This document shows positions 17,385 to 25,277 of a DNA stretch of 38,234 nt, in pieces (the first letter of the stretch is position 1; every line of letters starts with the position of its first letter). This DNA comes from Planctomycetaceae bacterium. GTDB lineage: Bacteria > Planctomycetota > Planctomycetia > Pirellulales > Pirellulaceae. The notes below the pieces were generated by a model that saw nothing but the letters and a program-made list of their open reading frames with translations, had not been told where the DNA came from and did not search any database. The stretch spans positions 1 through 38,234 of the forward strand of contig JAJTFC010000021.1 in assembly GCA_021298315.1 (NCBI GenBank). Direction: 5' to 3'. The position numbers were made by a program, and so were the translations under genes.

Positions 17385-19348
17385 TCCTTGCGGCGATCGG
17401 ACATCTCATGAACCATATCGACCAGGGCGATAACATGCTCGACAGGGGTTCCAGGCAGTATCCCATGTCCAAGATTGAAAATATGCCCCGCTCGCCCCGC
17501 AGCTAAATCCAAGACCTGCTTTGCATGCCCTCGAATGGTATCGATTCCTGCGAATAGTACGGTCGGATCGAGGTTTCCTTGGACCGCCCTATCCGGGCCG
17601 ACCATGTCCCAAGCCACATCGAGCGAGATTCGCCAATCGACTCCGACGACGGTTCTTGCATCGCCGCGAAGAGACGGTAGAAGCATGGGGTTCCCGGTCG
17701 CGAAATTGATCACCGGAACATTGGGGATAATCGATTCGAGCAATCGCTGCATGTGAGGCAGAATGTAACTGCGATAATCACCCGTAGACAAACAACCTGC
17801 CCAAGAATCAAATAGTTGAACAACTTGAGCACCTGCGACAATCTGAGAATTCAGATACAAAGCGATCGAGTGCACAAGCTTGTCCATCAATACATTCCAT
17901 GCGATCGGGTCGTTGTACATCAAGGCCTTGGTATGAACAAAGTTTCTTGACGAACCACCTTCGATCATGTAACTGGCAAGCGTAAAAGGGGATCCCGAAA
18001 AACCGATCACAGGAATGTGCGCCGGTAAGGCCTTGCGGGTCTGCTCGACTGTCTGGGTGACAAAGCTCAAGGGTTCCATGGAATCAAGCGAGATGACCCT
18101 ATCGATGTCCTTGGCTTGTCGGATCGGATTGTGGATCACGGGCCCATCCCCTTTGGTGAACTCCAGATGGAATCCCATCGGTTCGAGGATGGGCAGTAGA
18201 TCCGAGAAGATAATCGCCGCATCGACGCCTAGTTTCTCTACGGCAGTGACCATGACTTCAGCGCAAAGACTGGGGTTCTTGCAAAGATCCAGAAACGAAA
18301 CTTTTTCTCGTACGGCTCGGTACTCGGCCATGTATCGGCCCGCTTGACGCATGAGCCATACGGGTGTCACATCAGATGCCTGACGATAGCATGCCTTCAT
18401 AAATGGGCTTTGTGCAAGGCTCTCTCCGAGGCGATGGAGCTTGTCCTTAGCCGCCCCCCCGACACTAGAGGGCAAGACGCTTGCGGTAAATCGCTTGGCC
18501 TTGAGGATGCGGTGGGATTTCTCGGAGGCTTGCTGAACCAAATGCCCCATCTTGTTAGGGCTGGCTTCAACATCTACGGGTAAATTCAGGTGATGGAGCA
18601 TCTCCGAAGTCGTCGGTCCGATCGACGCGACAACCATTCGATCCAAGGACGATCGCAACTGAGCTTCACACCCCATTTGCTCAGCCATGCGCAGCAAATT
18701 AACAGCCTGATGCGCGCTGGTGAACATCAACACATCCTGGCCACCTTGGCAAATCGAAGCGATATTCTCGCAAAGAGGCTTCGTATCCTCAGGAAAATCC
18801 CACTGGTAGACTTTGACACTCATGACCCTCGCACCACGAGCTTCGAGCCCCGCGATCAAGGAATGGTTCGTCACCCCGTATTCCTGCAACCCAATCGTTA
18901 CATTCGAAATCGGTATGCTCTGATCGATCAACTGTAGCACTTCGCGCCATGTGTTTGGCTCAGCGGCGCGGTAGCTGGGTTGAAGTCCTACCTCACGCAT
19001 GGCTGCAACAGGTTTAGGGCCTCGAGCGATGGTGATGATATCCGAGAGGGAATTCAAAAGCCTCTGTCGATCAACATGCTTCTCGACGGTGCTTAGAAAA
19101 TGCTTAAACCCTACACCTGTGAGAAAAATGACCAAACCGACCTCACCGGTCATTATCCGATAAGCGAAATCGACAGCCTCTTTGTTTTTATCGATCGGCA
19201 GTTCTCGCATCGATGGACTTACGGACGCAACGCCACCGAATCTTTCGATAAGCCGAGCAAACTCGTCGCGTCGACGACTCTCGAGTGCACTGACCCGAAG
19301 GCCATTGAAATTCGGATCTTTTGATTGGGATGGAGTGCTATCGGTCAT
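17381..19348 (-). CDS. hemDE: Fused uroporphyrinogen-III synthase (HemD) and uroporphyrinogen decarboxylase (HemE)
   Basis: One 655-aa frame joins two consecutive haem-pathway enzymes. Residues about 15-285 resemble HemD, which cyclises hydroxymethylbilane to uroporphyrinogen III (LRVSALESRRRDEFARLI, IFLTGVG, ARGPKPVAAMREVG, VLMFTSAHQAVNLL, VVASIGPTTSEML). After a linker of about 30 residues, 315-655 is a full HemE, which decarboxylates the four acetates to give coproporphyrinogen III. HemE active-site residues by family pattern are present: R334 and R338 in MRQAGRY, D383 in FSDLLP, Y460 in SYMIEGG, H628 in NLGHGI. HemE alone is usually about 340-350 aa, so neither half is truncated. The frame is continuous with no sign of readthrough. 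It lies 56 bp downstream of the dehydrogenase gene and may be co-transcribed. Calls: HemE near certain, HemD strong. Confidence 0.93.
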   Translation of the reverse strand: MTDSTPSQSKDPNFNGLRVSALESRRRDEFARLIERFGGVASVSPSMRELPIDKNKEAVDFAYRIMTGEVGLVIFLTGVGFKHFLSTVEKHVDRQRLLNSLSDIITIARGPKPVAAMREVGLQPSYRAAEPNTWREVLQLIDQSIPISNVTIGLQEYGVTNHSLIAGLEARGARVMSVKVYQWDFPEDTKPLCENIASICQGGQDVLMFTSAHQAVNLLRMAEQMGCEAQLRSSLDRMVVASIGPTTSEMLHHLNLPVDVEASPNKMGHLVQQASEKSHRILKAKRFTASVLPSSVGGAAKDKLHRLGESLAQSPFMKACYRQASDVTPVWLMRQAGRYMAEYRAVREKVSFLDLCKNPSLCAEVMVTAVEKLGVDAAIIFSDLLPILEPMGFHLEFTKGDGPVIHNPIRQAKDIDRVISLDSMEPLSFVTQTVEQTRKALPAHIPVIGFSGSPFTLASYMIEGGSSRNFVHTKALMYNDPIAWNVLMDKLVHSIALYLNSQIVAGAQVVQLFDSWAGCLSTGDYRSYILPHMQRLLESIIPNVPVINFATGNPMLLPSLRGDARTVVGVDWRISLDVAWDMVGPDRAVQGNLDPTVLFAGIDTIRGHAKQVLDLAAGRAGHIFNLGHGILPGTPVEHVIALVDMVHEMSDRRKD

Positions 19349-19404
19349 TGCGGCTGGCTTTGGAAAACGGTTTCTAGGTGTTGTTGTAATTCAAGGGTGA
19401 GGAT

Positions 19405-20301
19405 TCAACGGTCGTGATTCGATAGTCGCTCAAGAACTTTTGCCAGCGCATGGATACCCTCGGCCCCATCTCCGTAGACTTGCGAACTTCGCCATAGCTG
19501 GGTCACAAGCGCCGCACCGGGCAACGAGACGTTGGCATTCTCGGCAGCCTGGGTTACTAAACGCATATCTTTCTGCTGGGTATCGACCATGAACCCTGGA
19601 CTCCAGTCCCCTGCACAGATCTTCGGGCCCAGGTTTTGCAACGCCCAACTCGTAGCAGCACCTCCCGAGAGGGCTTCGACAAGTATCTTTGGGTCGATCT
19701 GCAATCCTCGGGCCAGCGACATCGCTTCACATACGCCCAGTAGATTGAGTGCTCCCATGATTTGGTTGCAGAGCTTAACCCCTTGGCCGGCCCCCCAAGG
19801 CCCACAGTGCGTGATGTTCTTTCCCATCGCTTCAAAGATACTGCGAGCTGAAAGAAAATCATCCGATGAGCCTCCTACAAGAATGCTCAAGGTTCCGTTT
19901 TGTGCGCCGATGGTGCCCCCGGTTACGGGTGCCTCCAGAAATCGAAACCCCTTCGATACAAGCCGCTGTCCAATCTCGGTCGAGACTCTCGGAGAGATCG
20001 TACTCATATCGATAAACAGCGAACCGGGCTTTGCACCCTCAACGGCTCCACGCTCCCCAAAAAGGATTTGCTCGACGTCCGGACTATCGGTCACGCAACT
20101 GATGATGACATCGACTCCCAAAGACGCCTCCTGTGGGGTCTCAAAGGCTCTCGCGCCTGCGTCAACTACCCCTTGCGATTTGGATGCAGTTCGATTGTAG
20201 ACATGAACCGCAAAACCCGCATTGAGCAAATTGCAGGACATACGCGTACCCATCAATCCCATACCTAGGAAGGCGACGCGTTGGGGTTGAGTTTGATTCA
20301 T
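19405..20301 (-). CDS. 3-hydroxyisobutyrate dehydrogenase / tartronate semialdehyde reductase-family enzyme
   Basis: NAD(P)-dependent beta-hydroxyacid dehydrogenase. The Rossmann motif is FLGMGLMGTRMSCNLL (residues 10-25), the substrate-binding motif is APVTGGTIGAQNGTLSILVGG, and the catalytic Lys lies in GAGQGVKLCNQIMG. Length 298 aa is typical. Possible substrates are tartronate semialdehyde, 3-hydroxyisobutyrate or a related succinic-semialdehyde-like compound; sequence reading alone does not separate these. AGGA sits 7 nt before ATG 20301. It is upstream of hemDE on the same strand and divergent from nagB. No metabolic link with haem synthesis is evident. Confidence 0.88.
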   Translation of the reverse strand: MNQTQPQRVAFLGMGLMGTRMSCNLLNAGFAVHVYNRTASKSQGVVDAGARAFETPQEASLGVDVIISCVTDSPDVEQILFGERGAVEGAKPGSLFIDMSTISPRVSTEIGQRLVSKGFRFLEAPVTGGTIGAQNGTLSILVGGSSDDFLSARSIFEAMGKNITHCGPWGAGQGVKLCNQIMGALNLLGVCEAMSLARGLQIDPKILVEALSGGAATSWALQNLGPKICAGDWSPGFMVDTQQKDMRLVTQAAENANVSLPGAALVTQLWRSSQVYGDGAEGIHALAKVLERLSNHDR

Positions 20302-20469
20302 GCACTGATCCTAAACCGAGCCGGGATGGTGGTGAAAATGCTGCGAGCATCATGCTAAACGATCAAGGAAAAATCGGGTAGGCAAAAAAACAAACCTGCG
20401 GCTGTGCTACAATAATTTCCCTACTTTTAAACCGTATTTGAACGACACTGAGGTGCCATCATCGACATC

Positions 20470-21198
20470 GTGATTCAACCCGACCGCCCCCGAATGGGTG
20501 CTTATTCCGCCAAGCTCGCCGCAATGATCCTCCGCAGCGCGATTGCTGAACGAGGCCACGCTCGAATGATCGTAGCCACCGGATCGAGCCAATTCGAGGT
20601 GCTCGAGTCGCTCACGGCCGAGCCTCTGATCGATTGGAATCGTGTCGATGCTTTTCACCTCGACGAATATGTTGGTCTCGCAGCCGACCACCCTGCATCC
20701 TTTTGCGGTTATCTCAAATCGCGATTCGTCGATCGAGTCCCACTGCGATCATTCCATTACCTCGATGGCTTGAAGGATCCAAAGATCGTTTGCCAAGAAG
20801 CCTCGACTCATTTGCTCAAAGCACCTGTCGATGTGGCGATGATCGGAATCGGCGAGAACGGCCATTTGGCCTTCAATGACCCGCCAGCAGATTTTGAAAC
20901 CAAAGAGGCTTATCACGTCGTCGCACTCGACGAAGCTTGCCGACTACAGCAGGTAGGAGAGGGCTGGTTTGCCAGTTTGACCGATGTCCCTACGCATGCG
21001 ATCAGCATGACAATCCATCAGATTCTCCAATCCCGTAAAATCATTTGCAGCGTTCCCGATGAGCGTAAAGCCGTCGCGGTTCGCGACAGCGTCGAAGGAC
21101 CAACGACGAACCTTGTCCCAGGCTCGATCCTCAAACGGCACCCCAATACAACCCTGGTTTTGGATCGTGCGGCTGCAAGTTTACTCAAACCACTGTAA
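20470..21198 (+). CDS. nagB: Glucosamine-6-phosphate deaminase-like protein
   Basis: NagB/SIS-like isomerase family enzyme that would convert glucosamine-6-phosphate to fructose-6-phosphate and ammonia in amino-sugar use. Motifs: IVATGSSQFEVLESL (phosphate loop), FHLDEYVGLAADHPASF, and IGIGENGHLAFNDPP with the catalytic His. At 242 aa it is slightly shorter than E. coli NagB (266). The annotated GTG at 20470 removes part of the expected first beta strand; a GAGGTG (20450-20455) lies 14 nt before GTG but only 5 nt before an in-frame ATC at 20461, and an in-frame TGA at 20449 closes the frame. An ATC start is therefore possible. A 6-phosphogluconolactonase-type paralogue is less likely given DEYVGL and GENGH. 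Confidence 0.85.
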   Translation: MIQPDRPRMGAYSAKLAAMILRSAIAERGHARMIVATGSSQFEVLESLTAEPLIDWNRVDAFHLDEYVGLAADHPASFCGYLKSRFVDRVPLRSFHYLDGLKDPKIVCQEASTHLLKAPVDVAMIGIGENGHLAFNDPPADFETKEAYHVVALDEACRLQQVGEGWFASLTDVPTHAISMTIHQILQSRKIICSVPDERKAVAVRDSVEGPTTNLVPGSILKRHPNTTLVLDRAAASLLKPL

Positions 21199-21283
21199 GG
21201 CTCTCCGCTAGCCCAACTACGACAAGCCCGCTGGCATCTGCTTCCTTATCTCATCTCTTTGACCTATCGATTCGAACCAACAA

Positions 21284-24200
21284 ATGACGCACCAGAACCA
21301 TAAATCCCTTTGCCTCTGGTTTCGACTTGCCCTATCGATCCTCTGGCCGTTGGGTTTCTTCTCGGCGATCGATGCAATCCAGGCCCAGGAGTTTATTCCT
21401 CGCAAACAGACCAAGCCCCCGGGGCCACCCTTGAGTCCCGCCGAGGCAATATCTCGCATGGTCGTTCCGGAAGGATTCCATGTGGAGTTGGTCGCGTGTG
21501 AACCAGATATCCAAAATCCTGTTGCCATGGCATTTGATGATTCAGGCCGGATCTATGTAACAGAAAGCTTCGAATACCCAAGGCATGAACCTGGGCCAGG
21601 CAAAGATCGAATCAAGATTCTCACCGACAGCGATTCAGACGGCAAAGTCGACCAAGTGAAAGTCTTTGCCGAAGGTCTCAATATCCCCTCTGGTATCGCC
21701 GTAGGACACGGTGGAGTTTGGGTCGCTAACGCACCTGATATTTTGCTTCTTGAGGATACCGATGGTGACGATGTGGCCGACAAATCGACCGTGGTGGCAA
21801 CCGGATTTGGAAGAATCGATACCCACGAATTACCCAACGCTCTGACGTGGGGACCCGACGGATACCTCTACGGTTTGAACGGCGTTTTTAATCCATCGGT
21901 GGTCGTCCAAGATGGTAAGAAATTTGAATTCACTTGCGCCATGTTCCGGATCCATCCGACAACAAAGAAGTTTGAAATTTTTTGCGAAGGCACCAGCAAT
22001 CCATGGGGCATCGCCTTTGATCCGGTCGGCAGTGCCTTTGTCAGCGCTTGCGTGATCGACCACCTTTGGCACCTAACCGAAAGCGGATACTACTTGAGGC
22101 AAGGTGGCCCCTACCCACCGCATACATGGTGGGCAGAGTCGATCGTCAAGCACAAACACCAAATGGCAGCGTACTGTGGCATCGAATACTTCGACTCAGA
22201 TGCTTATCCAAAATCCTTCCGAGATAAACTCTACATGGGTAACATCCACGGAGGATGTATCAACGTCGATCGCATTGAACGCTCCGGTGCAACCTATCAA
22301 GGTTTTGGGGAACCGGATTTTCTCACCGCCAACGACGTATGGTTTATGCCTGTAGCCCAAAAAATCGGCCCAGATGGATGCTTGTATGTCCTGGATTGGT
22401 ACGATCGTTATCACTGTTATCAAGATGCTTCCGCAGACCCCAAAGGTGTCGATCGTGGCCATGGACGACTCTATCGTATCGTGCACGATAAGCGTCCTGA
22501 GGTACGTTACAAAGACATCGCCAAACTCACTGAACAACAACTGGTCGACGCTCTTGCCGATCCAAATCTCTTCGTGCGACAGCGATCCCAACTTGAACTC
22601 GCCGAGCGAGGGCTCAAGCCTGATTCGGCGACGGCTCTCGAACTCCAAAGGCTCTCGATCGACTCCGAGTCACCTAAGACCTCCATGCATGCACTCTGGG
22701 CTTTGGCTGGATCAGGGGCTCTTTCTGAACCATCCCTTGCAAAGCTCTTGAATCACTCCAATCCCGAGATACGCGCCTGGGCCGTGCGATTGTCAGCAGA
22801 CCAATTCCCATCCAACCAAAAACTAACCTCACAGTGCCGCGAACTTGCTAAAGACGCTGATCCTCGAGTGAGAATTCAAGTCGCGATCGCAGCTCCAAAG
22901 TTCCATCGCGCTTCGCAGGACGAACAGGCTTGGGCCAAAACCCAACTCGATGTTCTTGCGTCCAGTTCAAACGATCCGAGCCTTGATCCAATCCTCAGTC
23001 GAGTCGTCTGGCAAAACCTTAAACCAATCCCCCAAATTGCTCGCAAACAGATTGTCAATTCGGTTCTCGAGTCAGCCAGTGATTCGGAAACTTTGCTCGA
23101 ATCGATGCTCCCCAGGTTCGCGGCCATGTGGATCGACCAATTACCGAAATCCAATTTTGAACAAGATGATGTTCGCGTGATGGAGGATTTATTCGCCTTA
23201 TTCGATCGGATTCGCACAAGGAATCCCAATCTTGCAAGCTCGATTATTCAACCCCTGATCAACCGAAGTCTCGCAAAGGGTTTTGAGCCTACGGAACTTC
23301 GACGCACTGTCGAGCGTTTTTATCACCCCGATGAAAATATCGCTTGGGATCAACTTCGACCAAACGAACCCCAGGATAAACAACAACTCCTCTTGGGACT
23401 ACTGGTCGCCAACCGACAAGCTATCGATGCCGCAAAACGCTTGGTCGTCGATTCAAAGCAATCTCCGGTAGTACGACAGGACTTACTCCGCTTCGTCGCT
23501 GATGAATCACCCGAAACCGCAAGGCAGATGCTAGTTGAAGTTCTAGAATTGGAGGCTCAGCGCACTCCTTTAGACCGCTCGTGGCGAGACACTGCGATCG
23601 ATCTAGGCATCGAGAAATATCAGACCTCCGAGCAGGCAAATCTCGCCGAATTGATACCCAAACTGCCCATCGATTTGCAAGCTTCAATCGCTGAACGCAT
23701 GACACAACGCGAACCTACGGCGAGCGACCTTCTGAGATGGATATCCGAAGGAAAACTCCGCAAAGAATTACTCAGTCCCAATCGAATTCGTTTGCTCGCT
23801 ACGCAAGGTTCCCAAAGCGCCAAAACGCTGGTTGCTAAAGTATTTGGAACAGTGAATGTCGATGACAACCAAGAGAGAGACAAAGTGGTGCGAGCCATGA
23901 GCGATCGGCTCAAAGGTGGGCTGCGCGGTGATGCCAAACAAGGTTGGGTCGTCTATGAGCGAATCTGTGGCCAGTGTCATATCATGCACGATCGAGGTAT
24001 CGACGTTGGACCAAACATCACAGCCAATGGACGTGGCTCATTCGAACAGTTGCTCGTAAGCGTGTTCAATCCAAGCCTAGTGATCGGTGATGCTTATCGA
24101 TCTGTAACGATACGCACCACCGATGGAACGGTAGTGACTGGTCTTTTGATTTCTCGAGATGATAGAAAAACGGTCGTCAAAACCCAAGGAGGCAAAGAAG

Positions 24201-24394
24201 TAAGCGTCCAAGCCGAGGATATCGAAATCTTCCAGCAAGACAAAAAATCATTGATGCCTGAGGGGATCGAAAGCCAAATGACACCCCAGGAAATGGCAGA
24301 TCTCTTTGCGCTACTATCCCTTGAAAAGACTCCGGGAACCCAAGACAACAGCACCATCTCCGGGACTCCGGATAAACTTCACAGCAAACAATAG
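21284..24394 (+). CDS. PVC-type sugar-dehydrogenase-like protein with HEAT-like repeats and C-terminal c-type haem domain
   Basis: Exported 1036-aa redox protein of the planctomycete/verrucomicrobial 'putative membrane-bound dehydrogenase' plus 'haem-binding' type (TIGR02604/TIGR02603-like, from memory). Signal peptide at about 15-35 (LALSILWPLGFFSAIDAIQA). A beta-propeller-like region about 60-410 contains VPEGFHVELVACEPDIQNPVAM, IYVTESFEYP, GNIHGGCINVDR and LYVLDWYDRYHCYQD. A helical HEAT-like middle runs about 425-860 (LADPNLFVRQRSQLELAERG, SNPEIRAWAVRL). The haem site CGQCH is at C895/C898/H899, followed by GPNITANGRG, the family's TIRTTDGTVVTGLL strand and LMPEGIESQMTPQEMADL near the end. 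It probably oxidises an unidentified carbohydrate-like substrate in the periplasm and passes electrons through the haem. Adjacent nagB hints at sugar use, but the link is weak. Confidence 0.9.
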   Translation: MTHQNHKSLCLWFRLALSILWPLGFFSAIDAIQAQEFIPRKQTKPPGPPLSPAEAISRMVVPEGFHVELVACEPDIQNPVAMAFDDSGRIYVTESFEYPRHEPGPGKDRIKILTDSDSDGKVDQVKVFAEGLNIPSGIAVGHGGVWVANAPDILLLEDTDGDDVADKSTVVATGFGRIDTHELPNALTWGPDGYLYGLNGVFNPSVVVQDGKKFEFTCAMFRIHPTTKKFEIFCEGTSNPWGIAFDPVGSAFVSACVIDHLWHLTESGYYLRQGGPYPPHTWWAESIVKHKHQMAAYCGIEYFDSDAYPKSFRDKLYMGNIHGGCINVDRIERSGATYQGFGEPDFLTANDVWFMPVAQKIGPDGCLYVLDWYDRYHCYQDASADPKGVDRGHGRLYRIVHDKRPEVRYKDIAKLTEQQLVDALADPNLFVRQRSQLELAERGLKPDSATALELQRLSIDSESPKTSMHALWALAGSGALSEPSLAKLLNHSNPEIRAWAVRLSADQFPSNQKLTSQCRELAKDADPRVRIQVAIAAPKFHRASQDEQAWAKTQLDVLASSSNDPSLDPILSRVVWQNLKPIPQIARKQIVNSVLESASDSETLLESMLPRFAAMWIDQLPKSNFEQDDVRVMEDLFALFDRIRTRNPNLASSIIQPLINRSLAKGFEPTELRRTVERFYHPDENIAWDQLRPNEPQDKQQLLLGLLVANRQAIDAAKRLVVDSKQSPVVRQDLLRFVADESPETARQMLVEVLELEAQRTPLDRSWRDTAIDLGIEKYQTSEQANLAELIPKLPIDLQASIAERMTQREPTASDLLRWISEGKLRKELLSPNRIRLLATQGSQSAKTLVAKVFGTVNVDDNQERDKVVRAMSDRLKGGLRGDAKQGWVVYERICGQCHIMHDRGIDVGPNITANGRGSFEQLLVSVFNPSLVIGDAYRSVTIRTTDGTVVTGLLISRDDRKTVVKTQGGKEVSVQAEDIEIFQQDKKSLMPEGIESQMTPQEMADLFALLSLEKTPGTQDNSTISGTPDKLHSKQ

Positions 24395-24409
24395 AACCGT
24401 CGAACCGGT

Positions 24410-24967
24410 CTATCGCTTCGGTTTGCTCGAAGTAGGTGTCTTGGATGTCGAACCCTTGTTCGATAATCCAGACATCGAACCGTTTGAGCGACCGCTTGAG
24501 TCGCGGAACTGGGTCCGCCCCGAAGACGACTGGCTCGAACCTACAGAACGACCGCTTGAGTCGCGGAACTGAATTCGTCCATCGCGAAACTCTTGTGCCT
24601 GACCAAGTGTTCGACCTGACTGAGATCGAATGACCGTATTTCCTCCACCCGAAGGGTTCGAGTTTGTATCCGAGCTTCCGATAGTTCTGCCAGAGGAATC
24701 GCGAAAAGTAACTCGGCCTCCTTGAATCGTTGCCGTACCGGTTGTTCTACCAGAGGCATCCCGAAACGTAATCCTATCGCCCGAGCGACTCGCACTGCCG
24801 GTTGATCGCCCAGAAGCGTCACGGAAATCAGTCCTGTCGGATCCACTGCCGACAGCAGACTGCCACTGCCTAAGTTGCGAAAAATTGGATCGATCGGACT
24901 GTGCCAGTGCCAGACTCGGCAGACAAAAGACCGTTAGACAGACAAAACGGAAAAGGGCGGTTTTCAT
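24410..24967 (-). CDS. Exported FRDxSGR-repeat protein
   Basis: A 185-aa protein with signal peptide (FRFVCLTVFCLPSLALA, cleavage before QS). The mature region has six imperfect repeats of about 20 residues with core FRD(A/S)SGRxxGS: TDFRDASGRSTGSA, ITFRDASGRTTGTA, VTFRDSSGRTIGSS, a degenerate TVIRSQSGRTLGQA, IQFRDSSGRSVGSS and TQFRDSSGRSNGSM. Similar short beta-hairpin-like repeats occur in exported or phage-associated proteins elsewhere, but no function is established that I can name. The tail is Ser/Lys/Pro-rich. Two repeats share an identical 23-bp DNA stretch, so the array has duplicated recently. It is convergent with the haem protein, 15 bp apart, with no room for a separate terminator. 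Confidence 0.85.
   Translation of the reverse strand: MKTALFRFVCLTVFCLPSLALAQSDRSNFSQLRQWQSAVGSGSDRTDFRDASGRSTGSASRSGDRITFRDASGRTTGTATIQGGRVTFRDSSGRTIGSSDTNSNPSGGGNTVIRSQSGRTLGQAQEFRDGRIQFRDSSGRSVGSSQSSSGRTQFRDSSGRSNGSMSGLSNKGSTSKTPTSSKPKR
24489..24571 (-). repeat. 23-bp direct repeat inside the FRDxSGR gene, 60-bp period
   Basis: An identical 23-bp stretch (core CCGCTTGAGTCGCGGAACT on the plus strand) occurs at 24489-24511 and 24549-24571. The 60-bp period equals one 20-residue protein repeat, which shows duplication of a whole unit in frame. Confidence 0.9.
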
Positions 24968-25078
24968 GACAATGATTCCGTCAAAGGATCCTAGAACGAA
25001 AAAGGGACTTGCACCTAACTATTGGACTTCATTTTGTGGCACTTCAGGTCATGGATCAATACCACGCAGCTAAAAACA

Positions 25079-25204
25079 GGTTCTTCAGGTAATTTAGTGG
25101 CTACATCGATTTATTTCGTGCTTGGCTGTTGCGTGCTCGTGCTCAGTGAAACGGTGCTCGTGCTCGAATTCAATTGGTTTAAGCCACAATAATTCCTGAA
25201 GACC
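25079..25204 (-). repeat. Dispersed CTTCAGG-end repeat, copy B (both ends present, 126 bp)
   Basis: The left end GGTTCTTCAGGT (25079-25090) and right end CCTGAAGACC (25195-25204) form an imperfect terminal inverted repeat that extends inward through AGTGGCT / AGCCAC. The interior carries GTGCTCGTGCTCAGTGAAAC and GGTGCTCGTGCTCG, shared with the copies near 9.7 and 31.0 kb in the opposite orientation. CTAAAAAC occurs on both sides (25070-25077 and 25205-25212), consistent with a target-site duplication. No credible gene is inside. The rest of the 24968-25277 gap contains only the terminator at 25213. Confidence 0.8.
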
Positions 25205-25212
25205 CTAAAAAC

Positions 25213-25244
25213 GCAAAAAGCTTGGTATACACCAAGCTTTTTGC
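25213..25244 (-). terminator. Strong intrinsic terminator of the secretin gene
   Basis: A perfect 14-bp stem (GCAAAAAGCTTGGT at 25213-25226, ACCAAGCTTTTTGC at 25231-25244) closes a 4-nt loop. On the minus strand the 3' arm ends in a U-rich stretch and is followed by GTTTTTA. It lies 33 bp downstream of the secretin stop. The symmetry means it could also act on the plus strand. It is immediately next to repeat copy B and its flanking direct repeat. Confidence 0.88.
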
Positions 25245-25277
25245 TGTAATTCGATCTATCCTGAACTCGCTGGGTGC

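Noticed and set aside
17381..19348. Suspicion that the HemD-HemE frame is two genes merged by a sequencing error
   Set aside because: Both halves and the linker are continuous in one frame, the linker has no leftover start region with a ribosome site, and HemE begins exactly where the family usually begins.
25037..25060. TGGCAC-containing stretch as a sigma-54 promoter
   Set aside because: The downstream TTGC element is not at the required spacing.
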